Origin: an uncultured Pelagibacteraceae bacterium
GTDB taxonomy: Bacteria; Pseudomonadota; Alphaproteobacteria; Pelagibacterales; Pelagibacteraceae
Reading direction: 5' to 3'
Length of the DNA stretch: 64,000 nt
Assembly (NCBI GenBank): GCA_902570695.1
Contig: CACFZE010000002.1
Coordinates: 62,001-126,000, forward strand
Made by a program: the position numbers and the translations under genes. The notes beneath the pieces are model-generated. The model worked only from the letters and a program-made list of their open reading frames with translations. It was not told the DNA's origin and ran no database searches. Of this stretch, positions 10,759-19,706 are shown in pieces. Numbering within the stretch: position 1 is the stretch's first letter; each line of letters starts with the position of its first letter.

Positions 10759-11202
10759 GTGAGTAAAATATTAATCATTAATGGTCCTAATCTTAATCTA
10801 ATAGGTGAAAGAGAACAATCACAATATGGTAGCAAAAATTATAAATTCCTAGAAGATATTTGTGAGAAAAAATCTAAAGAATTAAATTTAACTCTTGAAA
10901 TGAAACAATCAAATGTTGAAGGAGAAATCGTAGATATTATTCAAAGTGCCAGAAACGAATTCGATGGAATTATAATTAATGCAGGTGGATATAGCCACAC
11001 ATCAGTTGCAATTAGAGATGCACTAGATATATTTAAAGGCAAGATAATTGAACTTCATATATCAAATATATATAAAAGAGAGGAATTTCGTCATAAATCT
11101 ATAATAAGTGGTGTTGTTACAGGAATAATTTGTGGATTAGGAATAAATGGATATATTTTAGCCATAAATTCTATGCATGAGATATTAAATGAAAATAAAT
11201 AA
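10759..11202 (+). CDS. aroQ: 3-dehydroquinate dehydratase, type II
   Basis: This dodecameric-type dehydratase converts 3-dehydroquinate to 3-dehydroshikimate in the shikimate pathway. The reading frame stays open upstream through thiS, but homology begins at the GTG at 10759, which has an AAGGA ribosome-binding site at 10750-10754. That gives 147 residues, the usual size. Motifs are INGPNLNLIGERE with the downstream catalytic Tyr, NAGGYSHTSVAIRDA, and ELHISNIYKREEFRHKS carrying the catalytic His. It leads the aroQ-accB-accC operon typical of proteobacteria and overlaps accB by 14 bases. Confidence 0.95.
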   Translation: MSKILIINGPNLNLIGEREQSQYGSKNYKFLEDICEKKSKELNLTLEMKQSNVEGEIVDIIQSARNEFDGIIINAGGYSHTSVAIRDALDIFKGKIIELHISNIYKREEFRHKSIISGVVTGIICGLGINGYILAINSMHEILNENK

Positions 11203-11611
11203 AAATATAATCAAGGAGCTTACAGAATATTTAAATGAATTTAATCTTACTGAGATAGAATACACAGAAAAAGATATTAAAGTTAAAGTATCAAAATTAT
11301 CTGGAGCAAATGTAGCTGCAGTTAAAGAAATAAAATCAGAAATAAAATCAGAAAATATTAAAATAGATAATGTTAGTGGGACTGAAGTTCCATCGCCTAT
11401 TATAGGAACAGCTTATTTAGCACCAGAACCTGGTGGTAAAAAGTTTGTAGAAGTCGGTAAAAAAATTAACAAAGGTGATACAATAATGATTGTTGAAGCT
11501 ATGAAAACAATGAATCACGTACCATCTCCAATAGCAGGTACTGTAAAAAAAATCTGTGTTGAAGATGGTCAACCTGTTGAATATGGACATACGATCGCGA
11601 TAATTGAGTAA
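11189..11611 (+). CDS. accB: Biotin carboxyl carrier protein of acetyl-CoA carboxylase
   Basis: AccB (140 residues) carries the biotin that shuttles carboxyl groups in acetyl-CoA carboxylase, the first step of fatty acid synthesis. The C-terminal biotinyl domain is complete. The biotin-accepting lysine lies in VEAMKTMNHV, flanked by the usual SPIIGTAYLAPEPG and SPIAGTVKKI strands. The N-terminal 60 residues are a helical and linker region. The gene starts inside the end of aroQ and is followed two bases after its stop by accC. Confidence 0.96.
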   Translation: MKINKNIIKELTEYLNEFNLTEIEYTEKDIKVKVSKLSGANVAAVKEIKSEIKSENIKIDNVSGTEVPSPIIGTAYLAPEPGGKKFVEVGKKINKGDTIMIVEAMKTMNHVPSPIAGTVKKICVEDGQPVEYGHTIAIIE

Positions 11612-11613
11612 TA

Positions 11614-12951
11614 ATGTTCAAAAAAATTCTTGTTGCAAATAGAGGTGAGATAGCTGTTAGAGTTATAAGAGCCTGCAAAGAATGGGGTATACAAACAGTC
11701 GCCATTCATTCTGATGTTGATAGAAATAGTATGCACGTTAGATTAGCTGACGAAAGTATATGTGTAGGTCCACACCAAGCAGCAAATAGTTATTTAAACA
11801 TTCCTGCCATAATGTCAGCTATTGAATTGACAAATTCTGAAGCTGTTCATCCAGGTTATGGTTTTTTATCTGAAAATTATGAATTTGCAAAAATTCTTGA
11901 ACAAAATAAAATTAAGTTCATTGGTCCATCGTCTTCATTAATTAAAATGATGGGTGATAAAATTGAAGCAAAAAAAATTGCAAAAAAATATGGTCTTCCA
12001 GTAATTGAAGGATCTGATGGGGGTGTATCTGATTTTAATGAAGCAAAAAAAATATGTAAACAAATTGGATATCCAGTTTTGATAAAGGCAGCTGGTGGTG
12101 GTGGTGGAAAGGGTATGAAAGTTGTTACAAAAGAGGATGAATTTGAAAACTTATTTTTGACTGCCAAAACTGAGGCAAAAAAATTTTTTGGTAATGATGA
12201 GGTATATATTGAAAAATTTTTTCAAAATCCAAGACATATCGAAGTTCAAGTATTATCTGGTAAAAATAGAACTGTACATCTTCATGAGAGAGACTGTTCT
12301 ATACAAAGAAGACATCAAAAACTAATTGAAGAAACTCCCAGTCCTTTACTAAATGATCAGATAAGAAAAGATCTATTTGAGAAAACTGTCAAAATGGTAA
12401 GTCAAATTGGATATGAAGGAGCCGGTACAGTAGAATTTATTTTTGAAGATGGAAAATTTTATTTTTTAGAAATGAATACAAGAATACAGGTTGAACATCC
12501 AGTGACAGAAGTAGTAACAGGAATTGATTTAATAAAAGAACAGATCTGGATTGCGTATGATGGCAATACTGCACTAAAACAGGAAGATATTAAGCCAAGA
12601 GGTCATGCAATTGAATGTAGAATAAATGCTGAAGACGTATCAAAAAATTTTCAACCTTCACCAGGAGAAATTACCATGTGTCATCAACCTTCAGGTTTTA
12701 GAACAAGGGTGGATGGAGCTATATTTCAAGGCTACAAAGTAACTCCATATTATGACAGCATGATTTGCAAAGTTATATGTCATGGAAGGAATAGAACTGA
12801 AGCAATTCAAAGAATGCGAAGATCCCTTGATGAATTTGTTATAGAGGGCATTAAAACAACGATAGACTTACATAAAATACTTTTAAATCACAAAAAATTT
12901 TTAGATTCAGATTTTAATGTGAGTTGGCTTGATAAAGAAAAATTACTCTAA
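11614..12951 (+). CDS. accC: Biotin carboxylase subunit of acetyl-CoA carboxylase
   Basis: AccC (445 residues) uses ATP and bicarbonate to carboxylate biotin on AccB. It shows the N-terminal FKKILVANRGEIAVRVIRAC motif, the ATP-grasp glycine-rich loop (KAAGGGGGKGMKVV), RDCSIQRRHQKLIEE and the EMNTRIQVEHPVTE catalytic segment, followed by a biotin carboxylase C-terminal domain. Length and motif order match the family. It is last in the aroQ-accB-accC operon, and its stop overlaps the stop of the convergent DUF2155 gene by four bases. Confidence 0.97.
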   Translation: MFKKILVANRGEIAVRVIRACKEWGIQTVAIHSDVDRNSMHVRLADESICVGPHQAANSYLNIPAIMSAIELTNSEAVHPGYGFLSENYEFAKILEQNKIKFIGPSSSLIKMMGDKIEAKKIAKKYGLPVIEGSDGGVSDFNEAKKICKQIGYPVLIKAAGGGGGKGMKVVTKEDEFENLFLTAKTEAKKFFGNDEVYIEKFFQNPRHIEVQVLSGKNRTVHLHERDCSIQRRHQKLIEETPSPLLNDQIRKDLFEKTVKMVSQIGYEGAGTVEFIFEDGKFYFLEMNTRIQVEHPVTEVVTGIDLIKEQIWIAYDGNTALKQEDIKPRGHAIECRINAEDVSKNFQPSPGEITMCHQPSGFRTRVDGAIFQGYKVTPYYDSMICKVICHGRNRTEAIQRMRRSLDEFVIEGIKTTIDLHKILLNHKKFLDSDFNVSWLDKEKLL

Positions 12952-13355
12952 GAATAACATTTTTTTAACCAAATATCATATACAGGGTGATCAAAAGGTC
13001 TAATTGATGGAGACGAGGCGAATGTCCAATCATTAAAAATGAACACCTTATTGTCATCTTTGTTTACTGTATCTCTTACTTGCATGTATGCTGTGACTTC
13101 TGGATCATCATCAAATTTTGAATTATTACATTTAAGAATGTTTATAGATAGATTTTTAAATTTATATTCCTTTCCAACCTCAATCTCTATAATGTCACTC
13201 TGAGAGTTTACTTTGTCTAATATTGTTAAAACAGCATAATTTTCTGTTCGTGTATTATTTTCACTTAGAGAGTTAATCGTTAAAAAATGATAAATAAATA
13301 AAATCAGTATATAAATTTTAGCTTTTCCAAGAAGTGTATTTTTTATTTGAAGCAT
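12948..13355 (-). CDS. DUF2155-family exported protein
   Basis: This is a 135-residue protein with a Lys-containing n-region and hydrophobic stretch (about residues 10-28) that look like a Sec signal. The C-terminal part has the DUF2155 pattern: a VLDKV-type strand, a single mid Cys (ILKCN), then FNDWTFASSPSIRPFDHPVYDIWLKKC, with the second Cys at the end. The family is common in alphaproteobacteria and has no established function; two cysteines suggest a periplasmic disulfide. The gene starts 38 bases inside the NDUFA12 gene, an unusually long same-strand overlap suggesting translational coupling. Confidence 0.8.
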   Translation of the reverse strand: MLQIKNTLLGKAKIYILILFIYHFLTINSLSENNTRTENYAVLTILDKVNSQSDIIEIEVGKEYKFKNLSINILKCNNSKFDDDPEVTAYMQVRDTVNKDDNKVFIFNDWTFASSPSIRPFDHPVYDIWLKKCYS

Positions 13356-13683
13356 TTTTACTTTTATTTTTATGTGGGTGATAAGAATTTTCAGTTCCTG
13401 TTTGATTTGGCATATGCTCTTTTTGCCATTTATATTTGTCTAATTCATGACTGTTTTCTATTTTATTTCCTGTACGATGTATCCATGAATACCATTCACT
13501 AGGTATTTTTGATGCTTCGACCTCTCCATTATAAATAACCCATCTTTTTCCCGATTTGCTCTCATAATATTTGTTACCAGAATTATCTTCTCCAACTAAT
13601 TTTCCAAATAAAATTGTATTTAGTCTTGTGCCAAATGTTTGTTTGTTCCACCAAGTAAAAATTTCTTTAATCATTTTATTCAA
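13318..13683 (-). CDS. NDUFA12-type complex I accessory subunit
   Basis: This is a 121-residue homologue of mitochondrial NDUFA12/B17.2, an accessory subunit of NADH:ubiquinone oxidoreductase retained in alphaproteobacteria. Visible features are the N-terminal WWNKQTFGTRLNTILFGKLVG segment, GNKYYES, RWVIYNGEVEASKIPSEWYSW and the H-x-W-x-x-x-HMPNQTGT-like C-terminal segment. It is probably peripheral, on the matrix-arm side of complex I. It is co-transcribed with the DUF2155 gene, a pairing seen in many alphaproteobacteria. It is divergent from the NrdJ-C-like gene across about 100 bp that hold a perfect palindrome. Confidence 0.88.
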   Translation of the reverse strand: MNKMIKEIFTWWNKQTFGTRLNTILFGKLVGEDNSGNKYYESKSGKRWVIYNGEVEASKIPSEWYSWIHRTGNKIENSHELDKYKWQKEHMPNQTGTENSYHPHKNKSKNASNKKYTSWKS

Positions 13684-13698
13684 ATTATTTTCAATTTA

Positions 13699-13718
13699 TA
13701 ATTGTAAATTTACAATTA
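13699..13718. repeat. 20-bp perfect palindrome in divergent promoter region
   Basis: TAATTGTAAA followed by TTTACAATTA forms a perfect 20-bp dyad. It lies 16 bp upstream of the NDUFA12 gene start and 65 bp upstream of the NrdJ-C-like gene. A perfect dyad of this length in an intergenic strip between divergent genes is a reasonable operator candidate. No regulator is identifiable, and AT-rich DNA makes palindromes somewhat more likely by chance. Confidence 0.5.
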
Positions 13719-13784
13719 GACTAAAATCGAAAAATGTATATATATAATTCCTACCAAGATTCAATTTACAAATAGGATTAAAAT
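13707..13784 (+). repeat. Imperfect direct repeat upstream of NrdJ-C-like gene
   Basis: The sequence AATTTACAATTAGACTAAAAT (13707-13727) recurs nearly unchanged as AATTTACAAATAGGATTAAAAT at 13763-13784, ending in the start codon of the next gene. The left copy overlaps the right half of the 20-bp palindrome. The spacing of about 56 bp and the position suggest either a regulatory repeat or a duplicated promoter/leader. There is no direct evidence of protein binding. Confidence 0.45.
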
Positions 13785-14604
13785 GGCAAAATACTTAGTA
13801 GAAACATATTATACGTGTAGCTTTAAAGTATCTCATTATTTAGATGATATAAATGAGGAAAATCTTAATAATTTAGAGAAAAATGACGATGGAAAATTCG
13901 AAATTATTGATGTCAAATTAGATAATAGAAAAACAAAAAACCTTCAAAATACTAAAAGTAGTAAAGTCGAAATTGTTTCACAACCAATTAGTAATAAAGA
14001 TGTTAAAAGTAGTAGTAAATCCAAACTAATTGATGAGAATTTTAAAAAAAATATAACTGAAAATATAGGTAAAAGACTTAGTATGCCTGATAGAAGAAAA
14101 GGTTATATACAAAAAGCTTCAATAGGTGATCACAAAGTATATCTGCATACTGGTGAATATGAAGATGGTAAAATAGGAGAAATTTTTATCGATACTAGTA
14201 AAGAAGGTGAGCTGGTAAAGGCTCTTATGAATAATTTTGCAATAGCAATATCATTAGGTCTTCAGTATGGAGTTCCGCTGGATGAATTTGTAAATGCATA
14301 TTTAGATACAAAATTTGAACCTTCTGGAAAAGTTTACGGAAATGATAGAATAATGAGCGCGAGTTCAATATTAGATTATATTTTTAGAGAGCTAGCAATT
14401 TCTTACTTGAATAGAGAGGATTTGGCTCATACTCCGTCTATAACTGGAAACTCTGATATAAACGAAAGTCAAGATAATGAAGATCAAAATCAATTAATCA
14501 AGCTTGTAAAAGATATTACAAGTAAAGGATTTGTTAGAAACGATTATAAAAAGAAACTGGTAGATTTGTCAGATATAAGAATAAACCTTAAAGGAAAAAA
14601 ATAA
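13783..14604 (+). CDS. Stand-alone NrdJ C-terminal (TSCPD) domain protein
   Basis: This protein has 273 residues. From about residue 95 to 215 it closely matches the C-terminal region of adenosylcobalamin-dependent ribonucleotide reductase: [72 protein letters not shown]. The catalytic ten-stranded barrel is absent, so this is not a functional reductase alone. In Pseudomonas aeruginosa class II RNR is split into NrdJa and NrdJb, and this resembles an NrdJb-like piece. Residues 1-90 have no match I recognise. It may be a partner of an RNR encoded elsewhere or a repurposed domain. Confidence 0.72.
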   Translation: MAKYLVETYYTCSFKVSHYLDDINEENLNNLEKNDDGKFEIIDVKLDNRKTKNLQNTKSSKVEIVSQPISNKDVKSSSKSKLIDENFKKNITENIGKRLSMPDRRKGYIQKASIGDHKVYLHTGEYEDGKIGEIFIDTSKEGELVKALMNNFAIAISLGLQYGVPLDEFVNAYLDTKFEPSGKVYGNDRIMSASSILDYIFRELAISYLNREDLAHTPSITGNSDINESQDNEDQNQLIKLVKDITSKGFVRNDYKKKLVDLSDIRINLKGKK

Positions 14605-16386
14605 TTATTTTTTTCTTTTTGAAATATAAAGTTCTTTTAGTTGATTTTCGTCTACTTCAGATGGTGCATTCATCATTAAATCTTGTGCGTTTTGGTTCAT
14701 TGGAAACATCGTTACCTCTCTAATATTTTTTTCTTCTGCTAATAACATCACGATTCTATCTATTCCGGGAGCAATGCCCCCATGGGGAGGTGCGCCATAG
14801 CTTAAAGCATTAATCATACCACTAAACTTTTCATCCACTTCTACCTTAGAATAGCCAGCGATTTCAAATAATTTATACATTAAATCAGGTTTATGGTTTC
14901 TGATAGCTCCTGAAGACAATTCAATTCCGTTACATACAATGTCATATTGAAAAGCTTTTAGTTTTAGGGGTTCTGAAAGATCCAAATTATCAGTGTTCCC
15001 TTGCGGCATAGAAAAAGGGTTGTGACTAAATTCAATCTTTTTAGTATTTTCATCTATTTCAAACATAGGATAGTCAACTACCCAACAAAATGAAAAAACA
15101 TTTTCGTCAATTAAGTTTAATTCATTTGCTATTTTACCTCTTGCATTACTTAATAATTTCTCAACTTCAGATTTATTTCCACAAGACATAAATATTGTAT
15201 CGCCTATTTCAGCATTCATTTTTGTCATTATCTCTTTAAGGGATTTGTCAGAAAAAAATTTTCCCACAGGTCCCTTAGCGCTCAATTTGTCAGAATTTTC
15301 TATAGAAAAATATGCAAGACCTGATGATCCTTCATCTTTTGCCCATTTATCAATTCCGTCAAAAAAACTTCTTGGTTTTTGAGATGTATTTTTTGTAACT
15401 ATTCCTCTAACTATCGATCCTTTACTTACTAATTTTTTAAATATTTCAAAATTAACATCTTCTCTTTTAAAAATTTCAGTAATATCAGCTATTTCCAAAG
15501 GATTTCTCAAATCTGGTTTGTCAGAACCGTATTTAAGCATAGCCGTATCAAAAGGAATTCTGGGAAATTTTTCATGGAGTAACTTTTTAGAGGAAAATTT
15601 TTTGAATAAATTTACAAATAATTCCTCAACTATTTTGAATACATCCTCTTGTTCTACAAAAGACATTTCCAAGTCAAGTTGATAAAACTCACCTGGACTC
15701 CTGTCCGCTCTTGCGTCCTCATCTCTAAAACACGGTGCAATTTGAAAATATTTATCAAAACCAGATACCATGATTAATTGTTTAAATTGTTGTGGCGCTT
15801 GAGGTAATGCGTAAAATTTGCCTGGGTTTAGTCTACTTGGTACTAAAAAGTCTCTAGCACCCTCTGGGCTAGATGATGTTAATATAGGTGTTTGATATTC
15901 TAGAAAACCATATTTTTGCATTTCAGATCTAATAAATGAAATAATTTTAGATCTTAAAATAATATTATTATGAATTTTATTTCTCCTTAAATCTAAAAAT
16001 CTGTACTTTAATCTAATTTCTTCAGAGTATTCTTGATCTGAAAAAACAGGTAGTGGTAATTCCTTAGTTCTTGCAAGTATTTTAAATTTTTCTATTCCTA
16101 CCTCAATTTCTCCAGTATTTAAATTTTTGTTAATTGTATCATTTTCTCTAACTAAAACTTTACCTTCAACCTGTAGTACAGTTTCTAATGGAAGTTTTTC
16201 TATTTCTTTGAATATTTTTTTACCCTCGTCAATTACACACTGAGTTAGTCCATAGTGGTCTCTTAAATCTAAAAATAATAAATTTCCATGATCTCTTTTC
16301 TTATTTATCCAGCCAGACAACTTTATTGTTTGATCTTTGTTATTTAAAGTTAGTTCTCCACAAGTGTGTGTTCTATATTTACTCAA
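14605..16386 (-). CDS. aspS: Aspartyl-tRNA synthetase
   Basis: This is a 593-residue bacterial-type class II synthetase. An N-terminal OB-fold anticodon-binding domain begins with YRTHTCGEL and includes GWINKKRDHGNLLFLDLRD. The catalytic core has motif 2 (FRDEDARADRSPGEFYQLD), an inserted GAD domain, and motif 3 (GIAPGIDRIVMLL). The start codon is a TTG at 16386, placed by homology of the N-terminus and overlapping the hda stop (TTGA). Many alphaproteobacterial AspRS enzymes are non-discriminating; this cannot be decided here. It abuts the convergent NrdJ-C-like gene with no gap. Confidence 0.95.
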   Translation of the reverse strand: MSKYRTHTCGELTLNNKDQTIKLSGWINKKRDHGNLLFLDLRDHYGLTQCVIDEGKKIFKEIEKLPLETVLQVEGKVLVRENDTINKNLNTGEIEVGIEKFKILARTKELPLPVFSDQEYSEEIRLKYRFLDLRRNKIHNNIILRSKIISFIRSEMQKYGFLEYQTPILTSSSPEGARDFLVPSRLNPGKFYALPQAPQQFKQLIMVSGFDKYFQIAPCFRDEDARADRSPGEFYQLDLEMSFVEQEDVFKIVEELFVNLFKKFSSKKLLHEKFPRIPFDTAMLKYGSDKPDLRNPLEIADITEIFKREDVNFEIFKKLVSKGSIVRGIVTKNTSQKPRSFFDGIDKWAKDEGSSGLAYFSIENSDKLSAKGPVGKFFSDKSLKEIMTKMNAEIGDTIFMSCGNKSEVEKLLSNARGKIANELNLIDENVFSFCWVVDYPMFEIDENTKKIEFSHNPFSMPQGNTDNLDLSEPLKLKAFQYDIVCNGIELSSGAIRNHKPDLMYKLFEIAGYSKVEVDEKFSGMINALSYGAPPHGGIAPGIDRIVMLLAEEKNIREVTMFPMNQNAQDLMMNAPSEVDENQLKELYISKRKK

Positions 16387-17042
16387 TTTATTATCTCTTT
16401 TATTATTTTAAAGTTAATAGATTTTTTTTTCTTTAAACTCAATTCATCAATCTTATATATAAATTCGTGCATTTTGCTATATGATCTGGCAATTCTTTTT
16501 ATAATATAATCTATAATTTTGTTATCTAACTTAATTTGCCTATCAGAGAAACTTTTTAAAATTATTGCGTAAATCAACTCATCGTCTGGTTGCTCTATAT
16601 TAGCTATTATGCAATTCTTTAATCTTGATAATAAATCTGGAAGTGTAAATTTCATTGTATCTATTGGTTTTTTTGAAGAGATCAGCAAATACTTATTGTC
16701 TTGTTCAACTAAGTTAAACAACGAATAAAGAAGTTTTTCGTCAAAACTTTCATCTAAGTCTTCAATTATTATATTGTTAGAAAGTTTAATTTTTTTTAAA
16801 ATCTTATCGTCGATATTCTTACTATATAAATACAATGCATTACTTTTTTTTTTAAATATATTTGATAGATGTGTTTTACCAGAATATTTATCTCCGGTTA
16901 AATTGACAATTTTTTTTTCCCATTTAGGCCAAGTTTCTATTATATTTTTTGCAAAATAATTGCTTTTAGACACATAATAATCGTTTTCATCAAAACTTTC
17001 ACTAATTCCAAAGTCTAAGAGTTTTTGATCTAGTTCCCTCAT
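16383..17042 (-). CDS. hda: DnaA-related regulator Hda
   Basis: This AAA+ protein of about 219 residues resembles DnaA domain III without the N-terminal or DNA-binding domains. The Walker A is GDKYSGKTHL near residue 50 and a Walker B-like strand reads NIIIEDLDES. Hda with the beta clamp stimulates ATP hydrolysis by DnaA and prevents re-initiation of replication. I prefer the ATG at 17042, which makes the usual ATGA overlap with the preceding gene's stop, over the in-frame ATG 12 bp upstream. Downstream it overlaps aspS, so the three minus-strand genes form an operon. Confidence 0.85.
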   Translation of the reverse strand: MRELDQKLLDFGISESFDENDYYVSKSNYFAKNIIETWPKWEKKIVNLTGDKYSGKTHLSNIFKKKSNALYLYSKNIDDKILKKIKLSNNIIIEDLDESFDEKLLYSLFNLVEQDNKYLLISSKKPIDTMKFTLPDLLSRLKNCIIANIEQPDDELIYAIILKSFSDRQIKLDNKIIDYIIKRIARSYSKMHEFIYKIDELSLKKKKSINFKIIKEIIN

Positions 17043-18115
17043 TCTATATACCAAATATCACTGGATGAGTTTATATTTATATCATTTACTTTTAAAGTAT
17101 TTAGAAATTTTTCAGGATTATTATTATAAATTATTTTATATATAATTTCTTCACTATTCATTTTTTCTATTTCATATTCATATACAAAATCAGATTGATT
17201 TAATATATTTTCTAATTTGTCAGATGTTTTAAAGTTATTGTTTTTTATTGAAATTTTTAAAGGTATTGTAATTGAAGTATTGATTTTATTAATTAACTTC
17301 CATTTGTCTTCGTATAAATTTTTTAAATTTAAAATAATTTGATCTAATGTTTTATTATCTTCATAATTGATATTTTTTTGATTTAAATTAAATTTGAATT
17401 TTGAATTTGAAAAACTAATTTTGGAAAATATTTGTAAATTTTTTTTATTTTTGTAAAATATTACTACAAAAAAATTTTCGAAGTTATACTTATTTGTAAT
17501 CTCAGATAAATCATTGTTTTCAATATTATTTTTTATTCTTTGTAAAAAACGGAAATTTTCAATATTTTCATCTGGTAAATTATAGTTTAATAAAAAATAA
17601 TTTTTATTAACATTGTTCCAATTATTATAAAAATAATTTTGATCAAAAAACTTAATCTCGTTGTTTTGTGTATCAATTAAAATTGGTATAAAAAGAACAT
17701 CTGTATTTTGTGGAACAGAAGAAATAACATTCTTTTTTCTTATAAATGATAATAGTTTTTTTTTGTCAAACTTAACCTCAAAATCGAACTCATAATTATT
17801 GTTTACAAACTTTTCATTTGTTATGGAAAAATTATCTATCAATGAACTAATTATATTATTTGGTATATCTTTAAATAAATTTTTATCTTTACTTTCTACA
17901 ATTCTAAAAATTAATGTTTTAAATCCTTCTTCGAAACCCTTATTTATTACTTTATCTTTATTAAAATTTATGTCGTATTGTTCTTTAATTTTAATATTTT
18001 TAACTGTGTAATTATCTGCAAGAACTATAGCTGTGGAAAACTTGATAAAAACTAAAATGAAAAGTAAAAAAAAAAAGTATAAGTAAATATTGATTTTATA
18101 TTTGACTAAAAACAT
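17039..18115 (-). CDS. DUF2066-like exported or membrane-anchored protein
   Basis: This is a 358-residue protein with one strong hydrophobic segment at residues 10-33 (signal peptide or anchor), then a Lys/Asn-rich soluble region. The arrangement resembles DUF2066: an N-terminal helical region (EGFKTLIFRIV) followed by paired beta segments with PILIDTQNNEIKFFD. That family is found near hda and purM in alphaproteobacteria and its function is unknown. The assignment rests on weak similarity and context. The gene is divergent from purM with only 9 bp between start codons. Confidence 0.55.
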   Translation of the reverse strand: MFLVKYKINIYLYFFFLLFILVFIKFSTAIVLADNYTVKNIKIKEQYDINFNKDKVINKGFEEGFKTLIFRIVESKDKNLFKDIPNNIISSLIDNFSITNEKFVNNNYEFDFEVKFDKKKLLSFIRKKNVISSVPQNTDVLFIPILIDTQNNEIKFFDQNYFYNNWNNVNKNYFLLNYNLPDENIENFRFLQRIKNNIENNDLSEITNKYNFENFFVVIFYKNKKNLQIFSKISFSNSKFKFNLNQKNINYEDNKTLDQIILNLKNLYEDKWKLINKINTSITIPLKISIKNNNFKTSDKLENILNQSDFVYEYEIEKMNSEEIIYKIIYNNNPEKFLNTLKVNDININSSSDIWYIE

Positions 18116-18124
18116 AATTTAAAC

Positions 18125-19147
18125 ATGAGATCGAAAAATTTTACATATGAAAAAAGTGGCGTAAGCATAAAAAAAGCAGATAAATTTATTAAATTTATAT
18201 CCTCAAGTACAAAAAAATCAAAAAAAAGTGGTCATTTTGAGAATATTGGAGGATTTGGAGCACTCACAAAACTTCCAAGTAATTTAAAGAATCCTTATCT
18301 TGTAACTAGTACAGACGGAGTTGGTACAAAAATTGAAGTTGCAAATCAACTGGGTAAATTTGATACAATAGGGATAGATCTTGTGGCTATGTGTGTAAAT
18401 GACATTATAGTTCAGGGAGCAAAACCTTTGCTTTTTTTAGATTATATATCAGTCGAAAAAATTGATACTAAAAAACTAAAAAGTATAATTAGTGGAATTA
18501 TTAAAGGCTGCAAATTAGCTGACTGCGAATTAGTTGGTGGAGAAACTGCAGAAATGCCTGGAACATATTCTAAAGGAAAATTTGATATTGCAGGATTTTC
18601 TTTAGGCCTAGTAGATAAAGATAAAATATTATTAAATAAAATAAAAGAAAAAGATTTATTGCTAGCAATACCTTCCAGTGGTTTACATTCAAATGGATAT
18701 TCCTTAGTAAGACATATTATAAAAAAAAAGAAAATTAATTTAAAAAAAAATTCATTTTTAAAAAAAGAACTAATGGTACCAACAAAAATATATGTAATGC
18801 ATGTATTAGAATTAATTAAAAAGAAGTATTTGAATGCTTGTGCAAATATTACAGGAGGTGGCTTAAATGATAATATTAAAAGAATAATACCAGATAATTA
18901 CTGTGCTGAAATAAATTTAGAAAAAATAAAAACACTAAAAATATTTAAATGGTTAAAAAGTCAAGGTGTAAACGATCAAGAAATGTTAAAAACTTTTAAT
19001 TGTGGAGTAGGATTTTGTTTAGTAATAAAACCCTCAAACTACAAAAAAATAATTAAATTTTTTCCAAAAAAATATAAACCTTATATTATTGGAAAAATTA
19101 TAAAAAATTCAGAAAAAGTTAAATTAAGTGGAAAAGTCATCTGGTAA
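18125..19147 (+). CDS. purM: Phosphoribosylformylglycinamidine cyclo-ligase
   Basis: PurM (340 residues) closes the imidazole ring in purine synthesis, converting FGAM to AIR with ATP. Characteristic stretches are GGFGALTKLP, STDGVGTKIEVA, AMCVNDIIVQGAKPLLFLDY, the GGETAEMPG motif and SSGLHSNGYSLVR. Length matches the family. It starts nine bases from the divergent DUF2066-like gene and overlaps purN by 20 bases, the standard purM-purN pair. Confidence 0.97.
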   Translation: MRSKNFTYEKSGVSIKKADKFIKFISSSTKKSKKSGHFENIGGFGALTKLPSNLKNPYLVTSTDGVGTKIEVANQLGKFDTIGIDLVAMCVNDIIVQGAKPLLFLDYISVEKIDTKKLKSIISGIIKGCKLADCELVGGETAEMPGTYSKGKFDIAGFSLGLVDKDKILLNKIKEKDLLLAIPSSGLHSNGYSLVRHIIKKKKINLKKNSFLKKELMVPTKIYVMHVLELIKKKYLNACANITGGGLNDNIKRIIPDNYCAEINLEKIKTLKIFKWLKSQGVNDQEMLKTFNCGVGFCLVIKPSNYKKIIKFFPKKYKPYIIGKIIKNSEKVKLSGKVIW

Positions 19148-19706
19148 AAAAAATACTGCTGTATTGATAAGTGGTAGAGGTAGCAATCTAAGATCATTAA
19201 TAAAATATTCAAAAACAAAAAAATCTTTAATTAAAATTGTTCTAGTTGTCTCTGATAATTTTAATGCAAAAGGATTAAGCTATGCAAATAAATCCAATAT
19301 CAATAATATAAGTATTAAATATTCTAATAAAAAAATTTTTGAAGATCGTTTATTAAAATTATTAAAGCGATATAATGTTGATTTGATTTGTTTAGCTGGA
19401 TTTATGAAAATACTTTCAGGTAGTTTTATAAAAAAATTCTATAAACCTATACTTAATATTCATCCATCTCTTCTACCTAAATATAAAGGATTAAATACAC
19501 ACAATAGAGCTATTCAAAACAAAGACAAATACTCTGGAGCTACAGTTCATATTGTTAATGAAAAATTAGATTCTGGCAGAATTATATTACAAAAAAAAGT
19601 AAAAATTCTAAAATCTGATAACGGAAAAAGTTTAGAAAAAAGAATTTTAAAAATTGAGCATAAAATATACCCAAAAGCAATTACTAGATTATTAACTAAT
19701 TATTAA
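19128..19706 (+). CDS. purN: Phosphoribosylglycinamide formyltransferase
   Basis: PurN (192 residues) transfers a formyl group from 10-formyl-THF to GAR in purine synthesis. It has the N-terminal AVLISGRGSNLRSLI phosphate-binding loop, the catalytic NIHPSLLPKYKG segment containing the conserved Asn and His, and GATVHIVNEKLDSG with the catalytic Asp. Translation likely starts at the GTG at 19128 inside purM; no better start lies before the conserved AVLISGRG. The stop overlaps convergent ndk by 11 bases. Confidence 0.95.
   Translation: MEKSSGKKNTAVLISGRGSNLRSLIKYSKTKKSLIKIVLVVSDNFNAKGLSYANKSNINNISIKYSNKKIFEDRLLKLLKRYNVDLICLAGFMKILSGSFIKKFYKPILNIHPSLLPKYKGLNTHNRAIQNKDKYSGATVHIVNEKLDSGRIILQKKVKILKSDNGKSLEKRILKIEHKIYPKAITRLLTNY

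Noticed and set aside
11509..11538. Unusual biotinylation motif EAMKTMN in AccB
   Set aside because: The Thr after the biotinyl Lys is, to my knowledge, common in alphaproteobacterial AccB, so it is not remarkable.
13699..13718. NrdR box upstream of the NrdJ-C-like gene
   Set aside because: The dyad does not match the NrdR consensus (ACAC-type ends with an ATAT centre), so only an unnamed palindrome is reported.
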